Source of the DNA: Streptomyces sp. TLI_171
GTDB taxonomy: Bacteria > Actinomycetota > Actinomycetes > Streptomycetales > Streptomycetaceae
NCBI RefSeq assembly: GCF_003610255.1
Contig: NZ_RAPS01000001.1
Span: 6,041,001 to 6,105,000 of the forward strand
Reading direction: 5' to 3'
DNA: 64,000 nucleotides
A program made the position numbers and the translations under genes. The notes under the pieces are model-generated. The model was given only the letters and a program-made list of their open reading frames with translations, had not been told where the DNA came from and made no database searches. Positions 47,201-54,328 of this stretch are shown here, piece after piece; position 1 is the first letter of the stretch, and each line of letters starts with the position of its first letter.

Positions 47201-47864
47201 CGAAGAAACCCTGTCTGCTGCCGGATTCGAGCCCGACCAGCTCCATCTCCTCCTCGCCCGCAAGCTGGCCCGGCGCCTCGCCCGACGCCCGGGAGCACTC
47301 GTCTCCTTGGCGCTGACCCTCGATGTGGGGCAGGCGCTAGCTAACTCGTACAGGGCCTGGCGGGATCGAGGCCTGGCCCTTCAATCGACAATCGCGGACA
47401 GGCTACCCCCAGGCTGCGATGCGGTTACAGTCGACTTGCACGAGGAACTTAGCGCCATGGTCAGTTCGCTCCCCGGCTTCGCATCTGCGGCACCAGATGC
47501 GTTCTCCCTTGTGAGCGGACGGGCGCAGTGGGAGCTACTTGCACGTGACCTTGCCCACGAACTGCACGCGGCAATCCGTCTCGACATTAATATTCCACCG
47601 CCTATGGATAGCCGCATGCCCCGGGGCAGACGGTTGTGGGCAGAGCCCTGCGGACGGGTGCACTATATTCACCCGTTGCAGATATCAGGCCTAAACGACT
47701 TCGACCTAGACATGGCATACCAGCTGGGAGCGCTCGATGCCAACACAGTCAGAAAAGCTCGTGCGGCAGGCTTGGAAAAAGATGAACTAGTGCGCTTGTA
47801 TGCGAATTCGTGGAAGAGGGATAAGTCCCTGGATGCGGAAATCCTGGAACGACTATCTCCCTGA
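38298..47864 (+). CDS. Giant 3,188-aa modular toxin-like protein with beta-rich C-terminal part
   Basis: The start is the ATG 38298 (a GTG at 38295 is possible). Residues 1-300 match the N-terminal domain of the other two giants: VLDVLM.MLTGTHFPQAS, a WXG100-like run of helices, the hydrophobic LVQLFVELVVLEMLEPFFP, then YDWRNIG and a Gly-rich GAFIGGL. A Thr/Pro linker follows with three RVLTAL-type motifs near 563, 842 and 986. The helical module near 680-770 has LWSGLKEEVGD, RRVVIGDNDEL and HELHRAPDRTR. From ~1240 to the end the protein is beta-rich, with repeated Gly/Ser/Thr hairpins (NFGIGTGGIVATVGAGIG; VNLGQVTVGGLHAGG) suggestive of barrels or stacked sheets, and ends in helices. The gene is less GC-rich than its flanks. 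It could be a channel or delivery shell; no known toxin motif was recognised. Confidence 0.85.
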   Translation: MAEPSIGRDSVLDVLMLMLTGTHFPQASATLAQESSEGLARVATMVRDLEAGIDDSIRHAARHLPDQTREHYIRAMRQFTDSGGGLLRRVRDQVDAVSGGQNSQASQIFEAKAEMIAELVQLFVELVVLEMLEPFFPTWSAAQRAFRMARARVRLLLQIARLTQLAKLGVAATFEALSESITSFAAQTYMINGAPQKLRRNKYDWRNIGQAAAVGAFIGGLHRPTHEIVSGSAFMKAVTGDAKFGFELNNPWTIGTNAATEGLLESVATAAIFGGFSLVGFLGSAVSSASEHFISQGVEGLKNVLGLDKGYDPVGPRGALNHPPASTLARPATLPPLGLIATTEPADTAAIATKPATVTAQDTAAHNPVETDPPATASAGRQEATRVADRSTRLADRAIPVAAPADTGRTSSPAPSPRVLVTNALGAAAKVGSAPAADSAILSGPVRQNTGPQDRTGDAANSSKTVSLPITATGSSPAKTQTAPTTDTTRTQAPTPTAPTPQSRLGQEQRQPWAALPPMAVANSSDLNRTALPASRSEGLTNGPDRLVGCEETARAGELQPRAEAERVLTALTGNPSAVDKDISDLDTASGVGAEVLTVSALPRLPTEPENQADLEKSDGEPVAEIPALPTHRQGDTSARAHSRFDLGHVPELDAGLNDGSETGKDRSAGFNAPYPAVDVEALDKDFATDSVDAWVLWSGLKEEVGDTEAAALVAEAYRAATRSRSEMSRRVVIGDNDELRTRRLHALRTAHELHRAPDRTRAALTACTAPGNQWSGLPGGAQSTGRVWPGDSAGPSTTQETSTAAQGPVAGPSISRTTTGPAGLASSEGSARAAELKSVTTARTVFAALTGKPLTTQTVQSLQTVGDDTSDLETVSIATAMPALSAEPDNPPSESPENGPADSSTAERPGAASQTNQDQLDHGAVPAVSDTVAADPTHATQAPKAGEPAAGPWSPPIRQPVPTIVVFADSLDQNENREQRVPSTLAQRVLAALSGATLANGTTALGSTDGAGGIGANRENGSYVDTPLATSFGRRPGSSSDQLFPDESGAARTSEEAELIVPSGTPHSLVKSIPERGLPETFIVTRRDSGGSGFGFPDAVAAPLTPLDAVAQSALPRTGVETNAASGSAEAAGVVPSAVHSANLPPFRAEQPDESFHPTEQPSHHAQDTVAATPVSPSATKYAGNPESQSTLKERTDKLPTTDRAEHQADARTEAAHPPTDALGRLSSESQAPEPPTPYATAVSRALPQLGIFEYPPAVRMASEQRAVPTDLTGRDVHDLSPGLRGPLRVNRVRVHPAVQSIGIPRGDLPVGPVMAVLRTQAAAESLEVPDAFWDRLPRTLLANYRYLLASENVTYISGLPIMIVPGFEALITLRLNSPKPVPDGATLTAVEEVEEDGRGGDQDSDPSNASQAKGTEGINAVFRTGANTHTKFGSTSNFRASVGVNFGIGTGGIVATVGAGIGVATGVGIDRSTTAVMDAEGGNVEDNRVDHDLVAYKTEWQVRIRRSASISWTEAAHITCPVQDRLLVYVPRPYLMDPSLNQVVRTASLPSSFPSHYYASGLTSLPTLVDEILAALTGQGLTVELAGITYSELVQLIGRLDVHLDESTDGGYTLMIHDKRGRPIAHIVVRSELQGKPERVGAASRVAHLESVRTGIRGTGGSQTSTDATTLTFPQVDVGLHPMPLNPGFGLGFSAALAWTWASSAGNSTGRTGLWVSVPRSDSHTVAYRLAVRHRATVTAVGREATDTPWVEGTAVVRFREEDAFRLGLPIDATAVLRGEWQTVENDKATEGPALLASTAPQTLPPETKLRDMELLNAPTPLVPDHLESRRGVGMGLVEIDESVTRAVHAFIATQLREQGFLPPTEMPQNVMWWEHADLWENEALLKKFISRRGFESHYDEIHQDDGMSLKLYRYRTFLGIAVDVDEATIYIHGHKGEGDQIYFRGVADNYHVVNLSMGMDTAGQSLAGRREVSLNARLRTPYRRLQSASVGIGVRHAVGAAQSSTTFTSMPSLLESPGKVDVFDVHSTVTVSIHYQHSGLRGRIGIGRRNSPSPTFPLTARIRTPTMANDFPPIDPGCTNTPIDILESGVVSYLDTTGLREAARNAVKDLVGPQGAADEEINNFAGGTSVRAHIGAILSGTYTSDIFVDPGLFRDTYGMVDISATLRPSEFAGVTSGPFVMGQIKLGLNIGGTSHNRSTGLFWNQAEFSVGDSFNHGQSSAAKAGWSVSRNWNWNSSRGGTRTGGTERIQLSFDRAYAFRTLVDFRVQGRQEKSGKFAPASYHRPSARRVDSNRLVYLLPEPEALRRYAQGVVPIPIKQLSDVLARWAEGELKLDGDTVAGILLRWAKGNAPLPREERLETIAETNVTRGSKFSQEIRAAVETLRVRHCNGTLPVRDSRIRRDFLAEFAAELDPPVPVQVRLPEYLLRRDRGGNVLGHSGITTLRYDQPVSGERTSTLELVKSQLRKAAPGLITADVVAWGADGRQIGRLQGGIDALQSLFAQGRDQVLLDDMLAEGGIVLSFTNPIGWNLGDHVRVRIWAEFVGNAKIGELVENSGIETYTHGYTQQSQSHSIASGQSVNLGQVTVGGLHAGGSGGLAFSQGEAQAVSRTHDNTVERTAYTWNGYYPVEIRQRIHVEVDRVDARPSSLRAMATALYRRAAGLSFPAPLHVEAMATLILQVPKGLAEIAPNPPNPGRVRSLRKIPALPHDAYFVGALLDDIKPVANRLLVEVFGREADHLGPLQVLLSRSQLIGHMHEAVGGKSYLVAEDLFAPGSSPNRAAVWLTGDLYDLQTLGVIEGSGTGRYAKESHATSMFHGANRLRPSVNVNLTGSGTLNEYTPHPASSMNPGSGLSRSTSAGETDAGGRSFRHEQHAKQQGRLHLVRMRGKFWLEATKYREHWLPLERTTGRHFRSSPVTGDVYAEIPEDELYEMIDRGAPNDAQLPAHAWRHLDASQEHLELLPLLEETLSAAGFEPDQLHLLLARKLARRLARRPGALVSLALTLDVGQALANSYRAWRDRGLALQSTIADRLPPGCDAVTVDLHEELSAMVSSLPGFASAAPDAFSLVSGRAQWELLARDLAHELHAAIRLDINIPPPMDSRMPRGRRLWAEPCGRVHYIHPLQISGLNDFDLDMAYQLGALDANTVRKARAAGLEKDELVRLYANSWKRDKSLDAEILERLSP

Positions 47865-47973
47865 ATCGACCCAGGTTCCATCGGCAATCCCAGTTGCTCA
47901 GACCGCGTTTGAGATCTGCCGTGGAGCCATAGAGCCCGGTTGAGATCGAAGGACTGGCAGGACGATTCGCCTT

Positions 47974-48594
47974 AGGGCTGTCCCGTAATTGATCTTCGGG
48001 CGTCTCGGGCGCGGGTCGATGCTCGGCGGTCGCCCGCCTCACGCGGCCTGGAGGAGGTTGTGCAGGCGGGCGATGCCGAGCATGGCGTGGTGGACGCCGT
48101 CGCCCTTGAGGCGGCAGTCGCGGAGGATCTTCCAGGTCTTCATTCGGGCGAAGACGTGCTCGACGCGGGCGCGGACCTGTTTGTGTTCGCGGTTGTGCTC
48201 GGCTTGCCACTCGGTGAGCTCGCCGCCCTTGGGTCGGCGGTGCGGGATGACCAGGCCAGTGCCCGGGTAGCCGCCGTCGGCGATCGTCGTGGTCCGGCCG
48301 ACCGCGTCCTTGGCGCCGGATTCCTCCCAGGCCTTGCAGTCGTTCCGGTTGCCGGGCAGGGGTCGGCCGACAGCGACGACCAGGCGGGTGTGGGCGTCGA
48401 TGAGCACCTGATGGTTGGTGGAGTATCGGTAGTTCTTGGACTGCTCGGCGATCGTGTGGTCGCGGGTGGGGACAAGGGTGCCGTCGACGATCAGCACGGT
48501 GCCCTTGCGGAAGCGTTGCCGCGGCTTGAGCGCGAGCAGCGGGCCGATGTGGTCGATTATGCGGTCGGCCGCCGACTTGGACACCCCGAACAGT
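47974..48594 (-). mobile_element. Truncated IS5 copy (second copy of the 58-kb element)
   Basis: Begins with agggctgtcccgtaattgat, identical to the right end of the element ending at 58472, and runs inward with near-identical sequence until 48594. There it is cut by a 137-bp MITE-like segment. The other end of the IS is missing. Confidence 0.88.
48039..48594 (-). pseudogene. IS5-family transposase, N-terminus lost
   Basis: Encodes SKSAADRIIDHIGPLLALKP, IVDGTLVPTRDHTIAEQSKN (first Asp), NRNDCKAWEESGAKDAVG, IADGGYPGTGLVIP (second Asp) and ARVEHVFARMKTWKILRD (Glu), ending HNLLQAA. This equals residues ~73-255 of the intact protein at 57640-58407. The first ~73 residues, holding the first half of the helix-turn-helix region, are gone. 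It is a relic. Confidence 0.88.
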
Positions 48595-48731
48595 GAGCTC
48601 TTTCAACGGCGCCCCGGACGAGTGGTGAACCGACTGCCGTTGACGGGCTTTCGACCTGCCGGATCTCGCCAGCGGGCGCACCCCCGTGCGCCCGCGCTGT
48701 CACCTGATCGGTGGCCGAGTTGAAAGAGCTC
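48595..48731. mobile_element. 137-bp MITE-like element
   Basis: Bounded by the 13-bp perfect inverted repeat gagctctttcaac (48595-48607) and gttgaaagagctc (48719-48731). It carries no gene. Inside, 48671-48693 forms a nine-pair GC hairpin (gcgggcgca, loop, tgcgcccgc). It sits exactly at the truncation point of the IS5 copy. A non-autonomous element or an IS deletion derivative fits best. Confidence 0.55.
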
Positions 48732-48758
48732 AGTGGCGTGATGAGGATCCGCGAAATT

Positions 48759-50487
48759 GGCTCTGACCGCAGTTTCGTGAAAGACCAGGTCACAGGCGTG
48801 AATGCAGGATCGTTTCACTGCGGGATGACCTCCAGGTGGCTCTCGACACGATCGAAGACGTGCTGTTCCCTGGAGTCGATGTTGAACTGGAGCGGGTGAC
48901 CGCCGGGTTGGACCTGGTGCTGGTCGAGGTCGCCGCGTGCGGCCCGGCCGTCCGGTGCCCGGACTGCGGGATCCGGGGCAGGCGGGTCCACTCCACGTAC
49001 TGGCGCACGGTGGCCGAACGCCCGCTGGCGGGACGGAAGTTGCTGATACGACTGCGCGTGCGCCGGTACTTCTGCGACCGCCTCCGGTGCGGGCGGCGGA
49101 CGTTTGTCGAGCAGGTCCGGGGGCTGAGCGAGCGTCACCTACGCTCCAGCACGGGGCTGAAGGACTGGCCGCGGGCGGTGGCCGTCGAACTCGGAGGCCG
49201 TGCGGGCGAGCGGCTGTGCCGCAAGCTCAGTGTCGCGGCTGGCCGCACCCGGCTCCTCGGACTGCTGGAGGCGCCTGACGTGCCGGAGCGGGCGCCGCGG
49301 GTGCTCGGCGTCGACGAGTTCGCCCTCCGTCGGGGCCGCACCTACGGCACCCTGCTGGTCGACGTCGAGACCGGCCGCGTGGTCGATGTCCTGCCCGACC
49401 GGACCTCGGAGACCTTCGCCGCCTGGCTGCGCGAGCACCCCGGCACCGAGATCGTCTGCCGCGACCGCGCCAGCTCCTACAGCCGGGCGATCAAGGAGGC
49501 CGCACCGGACGCGGTCGAGGTCGCCGATCGCTGGCACCTGCTGCAGAACCTGTCCGCCGCGGTCGAGAAGACCTGCCACCAGCACCGCGCCTGCCTGCGC
49601 AAACACGCCGACCAGGAGGTGCCGCCCGAGCCCCCGGCGATCGACCTGCCGGTTCTCCAACTGCCCCGGACCCCGATCGTCGAACGCACCCGCGACCGCT
49701 ACGCGGACGTCCACCGCCTGCTGGACCAGAAGTGGACGATCAGCGCGATCGCCCGCCACCTCGGTCTCGACCGCAAGACCGTCCGCCGCTTCAAGACCAC
49801 CCCGCTGGACGAACTCCTGGCCTCGGCGAGGGAGTTCGGGGCCAGTAGGCAGGGGCTGATCGACCCGTTCAAGCCCTACCTGAACAGCCGGTTCACCGCC
49901 GGGTGCACCAGCGCCCAGCAACTGTTCCGCGAGATCACCGAACGCGGCTACCGGGGCAGCGTCCTGGCCGTGCGCCGCCACGTCGCCTCCCTGCGCAAGG
50001 GAACCGCCGAACCCGTCCGCGCCGACATCCCCAGCCCGCGCCGGATCACCTCCTGGATCATGCGACCCACTGGCACGCTCACCGAACGCGAGCAGGACAG
50101 GCTGCTGGACGTCAGGATCGCCTGCCCGGACATCGCCCGCGCCTACGACATGGCCCGATGCTTCCACAACCTGATGACCAACCGCCTCGGCGCCCTCCTG
50201 CCGGACTGGATCGACCAGGCCGAGCAGCACGCCCCCGCGCCGGTGCGCTCGTTCGCCGGCTTCCTCCGCCGCGACCTCGCCGCCGTCACCGCCGGCCTCA
50301 CCATCGAATGGAGCTCCGGCAAGGTCGAAGGCAACGTGAACCGGGTCAAAACACTCAAAAGAGCCATGTACGGGCGGGCCTCGTTCCGACTACTCCGTAT
50401 CCGCATCCTCACCCGGCCGTAACCGCGGTGGTTCCACCCAGGAACCGATCGGATGCCGTTGTCACCGGCCTCTGTGAACGGTCAGCG
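48759..50487 (+). mobile_element. ISL3-family insertion sequence
   Basis: One complete ISL3 transposase gene lies between weakly matching ends (ggctctgaccgcagtttcgtg at the left; the complement of cggtcagcgatttc at the right). Boundaries are approximate because the inverted repeats are poor by eye. A truncated relative lies at 24677-25798. Confidence 0.65.
48836..50422 (+). CDS. ISL3-family transposase
   Basis: A 528-aa protein starting at the GTG 48836. An N-terminal zinc ribbon is visible (VRCPDCGIRGRRVHSTYWR and FCDRLRCGRRTFVEQ, with paired Cys), then a helix-turn-helix region and the DDE_Tnp_ISL3 domain from VLGVDEFALRRGRTYGT (first Asp). The second catalytic region is CRDRASSYSRAIKEAAP..VADRWHLLQNL and the last helix carries SSGKVEGNVNRVKTLKRAMYG with the Glu. 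An inserted helical segment (ISAIARHLGLDRKTVRRF) is a second DNA-binding element known in this family. It is complete and apparently functional. Confidence 0.93.
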   Translation: MALDTIEDVLFPGVDVELERVTAGLDLVLVEVAACGPAVRCPDCGIRGRRVHSTYWRTVAERPLAGRKLLIRLRVRRYFCDRLRCGRRTFVEQVRGLSERHLRSSTGLKDWPRAVAVELGGRAGERLCRKLSVAAGRTRLLGLLEAPDVPERAPRVLGVDEFALRRGRTYGTLLVDVETGRVVDVLPDRTSETFAAWLREHPGTEIVCRDRASSYSRAIKEAAPDAVEVADRWHLLQNLSAAVEKTCHQHRACLRKHADQEVPPEPPAIDLPVLQLPRTPIVERTRDRYADVHRLLDQKWTISAIARHLGLDRKTVRRFKTTPLDELLASAREFGASRQGLIDPFKPYLNSRFTAGCTSAQQLFREITERGYRGSVLAVRRHVASLRKGTAEPVRADIPSPRRITSWIMRPTGTLTEREQDRLLDVRIACPDIARAYDMARCFHNLMTNRLGALLPDWIDQAEQHAPAPVRSFAGFLRRDLAAVTAGLTIEWSSGKVEGNVNRVKTLKRAMYGRASFRLLRIRILTRP

Positions 50488-50737
50488 ATTTCCCCAACTT
50501 CCGAGGCTTCGTGGTCACGGAATGGGACAGCGCCGTGGTCATGAGTCCCCAAGGGGAACCTGACCACGGCGGAAGCCTCGAATACCCCAGATCAGGTGGT
50601 TTGGCCTGCGAGTGCTCGTTCCATCCGAATCGTTCAGGTTCCCCTTGGGCATCCCCGAGCCGGGTTGAGGGTCCTGGCCGTCTCGGAGTCGTCACCGTCC
50701 CTCGACCGACGGGCCGAGAGGTCGACGGACACTCTGG

Positions 50738-52363
50738 ATGGCAAGGAGAACGTTCACCGTGGTCGACATCGTCGAGATCTACGTCCACTGGTACGCGGGC
50801 CGGTCGAAGAACCAGCTCGCTGCCTCGTTGGGGGTGGACCGCAAGACCATCAGGAAGTATCTGGCGCCGGCGGAGGCGTCCGGGATGGCCCCCGGTGGGC
50901 CGCCCATGAGCGAGGCGGACTGGGGCAAGCTGATCAAGAGCTGGTTCCCGGAGCTGGCCCGGCGCCGGCTGAACCAGGTGACGTGGGCGGAGATCGAGCC
51001 GCACCGCGACCTGGTCAAGGGGCTGCTGGAGACGACCACGGTGACCACGATCCACCAACGCCTGAGAGACGAGGGGAAGTTGGCGGTGTCGTTGTCGACG
51101 TTCCGCCGGTGGGTGACCGAGAACCTTCCGGACGAGTCGGCCCGGTCGAAGGTGACGGTGCTGCGGGACGACGTCGAGCCGGGCTCGGAGGCCCAGATCG
51201 ACTACGGCTTCCTGGGGCAGTGGATCAACCCGTCGACCGGCAAGCGGCACCGGATCTGGGCGTTCGTGATGGTTCTGCCCTGCTCGCGGCACATGTTCGT
51301 CCGGCCAGTGGTTCACATGGACCAGCACGCCTGGACCCAGGCCCACGTTGAGGCATTTCGGTTCTTCGGCGGTGTCCCGCGGCGGTTGGTGCCGGACAAC
51401 CTGCGCACGGCGGTGGACCGGCCGGACCTCTACGATCCGAAGATCAACAAGTCGTATGCCGAGCTCGCGACCTACTACGGCGCCCTGGTCGACCCGGCCC
51501 GGGCGGCGAAGCCGAAGGACAAGCCGCGGGTCGAGCGGCCGATGCCCTATGTCCGCGACTCGTTCTGGAGCGGGCGCCAGTTCACCTCGGTCGAGCAGAT
51601 GCAGGCCGAGGCTCTGACCTGGTCGGCCGGCACCGCCGGCCGCAGGCAGTGCCGCCCGCTGGGCGGTGCGAGTCCGCTGTCGGTGTTCGAGGCGGTCGAG
51701 GCCAAGGCCCTGCTGCCGGTGCCGGACAAGCCGTTCGTGCTGGCCCGCTGGTCCACCGCGGCAGTCGGCCCTGACATCCACATCAAGGTCGGCCGCACCC
51801 TCTACTCGGTGCCGTGGAAGCTGATCGGCCGCAAGGTCGACGTCCGCTCCACCGCCACGATGGTCCAGGTCTTCCACGAGGGCGAGCTGGTCAAGACCCA
51901 CGCCGCACTCGACCAGGGCAAGCGCACGGACAAGAGCGACTACCCGCCGGAGAAGATCGCCTTCCAGATGAAGACGCCGATCTGGTGCCGCGGCCAGTCC
52001 TCCGAGGTCGGCGACGCCTGCCGCGAGGTGATCGACCAGCTGCTGGAGGTCAACGCGCTCTACCGGCTCCGCGCGGCCCAGGGGATCCTCGGGCTGCGGA
52101 AGAAGTACGGCGACCAGCGGCTGGAGGCGGCCTGCACCAAGGCCATCGCGGTCGGCGACCCCTCCTACCGCACCATCAAGGGCATCCTGATCGCGGGCAC
52201 CGAGACCGACCCCGAGCCGGAGACCGGCGACGCCGGGGCCGCGGCCTTCCTCCACGGCCCCGAGGGCCTGTTCGCCACGAGCATCCCCTCCCAGACCTCC
52301 GGCGAGCCCGAGGGCACCCCGGGCCGCGCTGACGCTGACGACGCCGAGGAGGCCGCCCGATGA
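50738..52363 (+). CDS. istA: IS21-family transposase IstA
   Basis: A 541-aa transposase. The N-terminal helix-turn-helix reads SKNQLAASLGVDRKTIRKYL. The rve-type catalytic core shows EAQIDYGFLGQW (first Asp), the RLVPDNLRTAVDRPD segment (second Asp) and the AELATYYGALVDPARAAKPKDKPRVER segment with the conserved Lys-Pro-Val/Arg-Glu motif. A C-terminal beta domain (TLYSVPWKLIGRKVDV) and an acidic tail follow. The stop overlaps the istB start by four bases (ATGA), the usual coupled arrangement. IstA acts with the IstB ATPase in strand transfer. It is intact. Confidence 0.93.
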   Translation: MARRTFTVVDIVEIYVHWYAGRSKNQLAASLGVDRKTIRKYLAPAEASGMAPGGPPMSEADWGKLIKSWFPELARRRLNQVTWAEIEPHRDLVKGLLETTTVTTIHQRLRDEGKLAVSLSTFRRWVTENLPDESARSKVTVLRDDVEPGSEAQIDYGFLGQWINPSTGKRHRIWAFVMVLPCSRHMFVRPVVHMDQHAWTQAHVEAFRFFGGVPRRLVPDNLRTAVDRPDLYDPKINKSYAELATYYGALVDPARAAKPKDKPRVERPMPYVRDSFWSGRQFTSVEQMQAEALTWSAGTAGRRQCRPLGGASPLSVFEAVEAKALLPVPDKPFVLARWSTAAVGPDIHIKVGRTLYSVPWKLIGRKVDVRSTATMVQVFHEGELVKTHAALDQGKRTDKSDYPPEKIAFQMKTPIWCRGQSSEVGDACREVIDQLLEVNALYRLRAAQGILGLRKKYGDQRLEAACTKAIAVGDPSYRTIKGILIAGTETDPEPETGDAGAAAFLHGPEGLFATSIPSQTSGEPEGTPGRADADDAEEAAR

Positions 52364-53124
52364 GCGTGATGGACACCGCCCTGCGCGAGTCGCTGAAGGC
52401 GCTTCGACTGTCCGGGATGCTGGAGACCCTGGACGCGCGGCTGATCCAGGCCCACGGTGGTGAACTCGGCCACCTGGACTTCTTGCAGGTCCTCTGCCAG
52501 GACGAGATCACCCGCCGCGAGACCGTCGCCTTCCAACGGCGCCTGCAGAAGGCGAAGTTCGAGCAGCAGGTCACCCTGGAGGAGTTCGACTTCGCCGCTT
52601 CCCCGAAGCTACTCGCGGCCCAGATCCGCGACCTGGCCGCCCTGCGCTGGCTCCACGCGGGCGAGTCGGTGATCTTGTTCGGGCCGGTCGGGGTGGGCAA
52701 AACACACGTCGCCCAGGCCCTGGGTCACCTGGCCGTCCGCCAGGGCGCGAACGTCCGCTTCACGAAGACCAGCCGGGTCCTCGCCGAGCTCGCCGGCGGC
52801 CACGCGGACCGCACCTGGGACAAGCGCATGCGCGAGCTGATCCGACCCGACGTCCTGATCCTGGACGACTTCGCCATGCGGCAGCTGAGCGCGGCCCAGG
52901 CCGACGACCTCTACGAACTGGTCTCCGAGCGGCAGGGGCGCTCGCTGATCATCACCAGCAACCGGGCTCCCAGCGACTGGTATCCGCTCTTCCCCAACCC
53001 CGTCGTCGCCGAGTCGCTGCTGGACCGGCTGATCAACACCAGCCACCAGGTGATCATGAACGGCCCCAGCTACCGGCCGAACAAGCGGCCCAAGAACCCC
53101 GGCGACAGGCCACCGAACAGCTAG
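52360..53124 (+). CDS. istB: IS21-family helper ATPase IstB
   Basis: A 254-aa AAA+ ATPase of the DnaC/IstB type. The N-terminal helices (LRLSGMLETLDARLIQAHGG) are followed by Walker A GPVGVGKTH, Walker B VLILDDFAM, sensor ITSNRAPSDW and the C-terminal SLLDRLINTSHQVIMNGPSYR. The ATG overlaps the istA stop. It regulates IstA by assembling on target DNA. It is full length without lesions. Confidence 0.94.
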   Translation: MSVMDTALRESLKALRLSGMLETLDARLIQAHGGELGHLDFLQVLCQDEITRRETVAFQRRLQKAKFEQQVTLEEFDFAASPKLLAAQIRDLAALRWLHAGESVILFGPVGVGKTHVAQALGHLAVRQGANVRFTKTSRVLAELAGGHADRTWDKRMRELIRPDVLILDDFAMRQLSAAQADDLYELVSERQGRSLIITSNRAPSDWYPLFPNPVVAESLLDRLINTSHQVIMNGPSYRPNKRPKNPGDRPPNS

Positions 53125-53161
53125 CCTCCCTGGCCCAGCCGGATATGAAAGGCTCGTTCCC

Positions 53162-53536
53162 GTGATCGAGTCCTGGGCCTTTGACGACGGCACGGCAGTG
53201 GCGTCAGCCGGCGCGGCGTTGCTGCAGTTGCGTGAACGGATCGCGGCTGGCCAGCTGGAGACTTGGCTGACCAGCTCGTCCGGGCGATCGCTGGCGGTCA
53301 TCAGCAATACCGAGCGAGCGATGATCCTTCTGCTCGACGGCGACGACGACCCCGGCGAGCACGCCATTGATCCCGGAGCCGACGGCCACAGCGGCGGCTT
53401 CATCCTGGCCAACGGACAACACGACCAATACCTGGACCACGACACGCTCCCGCTGGCTCAGGCATTGCGGATCGTTTCGCACATCCTCACGACCGGCGCC
53501 CCTCCCACCGACGCAACCTGGACCGTCGACCGCTGA
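53162..53536 (+). CDS. Imm1-like immunity protein (tentative)
   Basis: A 124-aa acidic protein starting at the GTG 53162, 37 bp after istB. Its last half (GGFILANGQHDQYLDHDTLP, then LAQALRIVSHILTTGAPPTDATW) follows the pattern of Imm1 immunity proteins: a beta sheet core, an acidic turn, a helix with efl.TG..P and a final Trp. Imm1 proteins neutralise toxins of polymorphic toxin systems. It lies inside the inferred right end of the IS21 element, so it may travel with it. A second immunity-type gene (SUKH) follows 78 bp later. The family assignment is by motif pattern only. Confidence 0.6.
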   Translation: MIESWAFDDGTAVASAGAALLQLRERIAAGQLETWLTSSSGRSLAVISNTERAMILLLDGDDDPGEHAIDPGADGHSGGFILANGQHDQYLDHDTLPLAQALRIVSHILTTGAPPTDATWTVDR

Positions 53537-53614
53537 AACAGCAGGCCAGGGCATGGGGAATTAGCTGACCACCAGTCCTGGGGAATTACGTGACCGTCCA
53601 CAGCCTCCTCTACG

Positions 53615-54148
53615 GTGTCCGTCGTGACCGATCCTGCCGCGTGGACCGACGACGAGATCATCGCCAGGATCCGCGAGTTCGCCGAACAGAACGAACTCCC
53701 TCCGCCAGCGCCGTCCGCAGCCGCAGACAAGTTCGAGGCCGTATCGGGACAGCCGATGCCGCCGCTGCTGCGCAGCATCTACTGCGAGGTCGCCGACGGC
53801 GGATTCGGCGTCGACGGGAACGTGGTGTCCCTCACCGACAACGGCAGGTGGTACAGCGACGAGGAATCCCTCCTCGACGTCTACCGACACTGGTCGCAGC
53901 CGCCCGAGGAGTGGGACATCTACCCCTACCACGTTGTGCCGCTGGTGACCCTGGGCTGCGCGATCTGGTGGCACATTGATCTCCGAAGCCCCCACGGACA
54001 GATGTGGGGCTGGGATCCGAACGCGCGGTGCAGGCGCCACCAGTTGTTCCCGGAGAGGTTCACCCTGGCGGAGTGGCTTACCGACTGGCTGCGGGGAAAC
54101 CGCACGTTTCCCTCCCCGCCAGAGGTGACGGACTGCCCTGACTGCTGA
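53615..54148 (+). CDS. SMI1/KNR4 (SUKH) family protein
   Basis: A 177-aa cytosolic protein starting at the GTG 53615 (a second GTG lies three codons on). It has the SUKH order: an N-terminal helix, the MPPLLRSIYCEVADGGFGV motif, ESLLDVYRHW, then IYPYHVVPLVTLGCAIWWHID and the GWDPNARC strand. SUKH proteins are widespread immunity proteins of bacterial polymorphic toxins. It lies just outside the right end of the IS21 element and next to the Imm1-like gene, with no cognate toxin adjacent. Orphan immunity genes of this sort are common in streptomycetes. The ending CPDC is a small possible metal site. Confidence 0.82.
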   Translation: MSVVTDPAAWTDDEIIARIREFAEQNELPPPAPSAAADKFEAVSGQPMPPLLRSIYCEVADGGFGVDGNVVSLTDNGRWYSDEESLLDVYRHWSQPPEEWDIYPYHVVPLVTLGCAIWWHIDLRSPHGQMWGWDPNARCRRHQLFPERFTLAEWLTDWLRGNRTFPSPPEVTDCPDC

Positions 54149-54328
54149 CAAGTCCAGGCCCTTTCACGAAACTCCGGCCAGAGCCAAATTCAGGGAGCCC
54201 TATCAAGCCGCATATTAGTGGCCGTTGTCTTTCCGAACGTGGAAGCCGCGTTTCAGCTGGTCAGGCATGGTGCGGGTGGATCTGCGGCAGAGGTGGTGTG
54301 TGATGTCGTCTCGTCGGGGAGGTTCCGG

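Larger units (their letters stand above)
50513..53595 (+). mobile_element. IS21-family element enclosing an Imm1-like gene
   Basis: The left end has ggtcacg followed about 20 bp later by a tggtcatgagtcccca box. The right end, read inward, has ggtcacgtaattcccca and then a ggtggtcagctaattcccca box. This repeated-box design is typical of IS21. The right end as placed lies 471 bp beyond istB, so the element is about 3.08 kb, longer than usual, and contains the small gene 53162-53536. Boundaries are inferred by eye. Confidence 0.65.

Noticed and set aside
49139..52255. Long minus-strand frames (363 and 597 aa) opposite the ISL3 and IS21 genes
   Set aside because: They are shadows of well-supported transposase genes on the plus strand.
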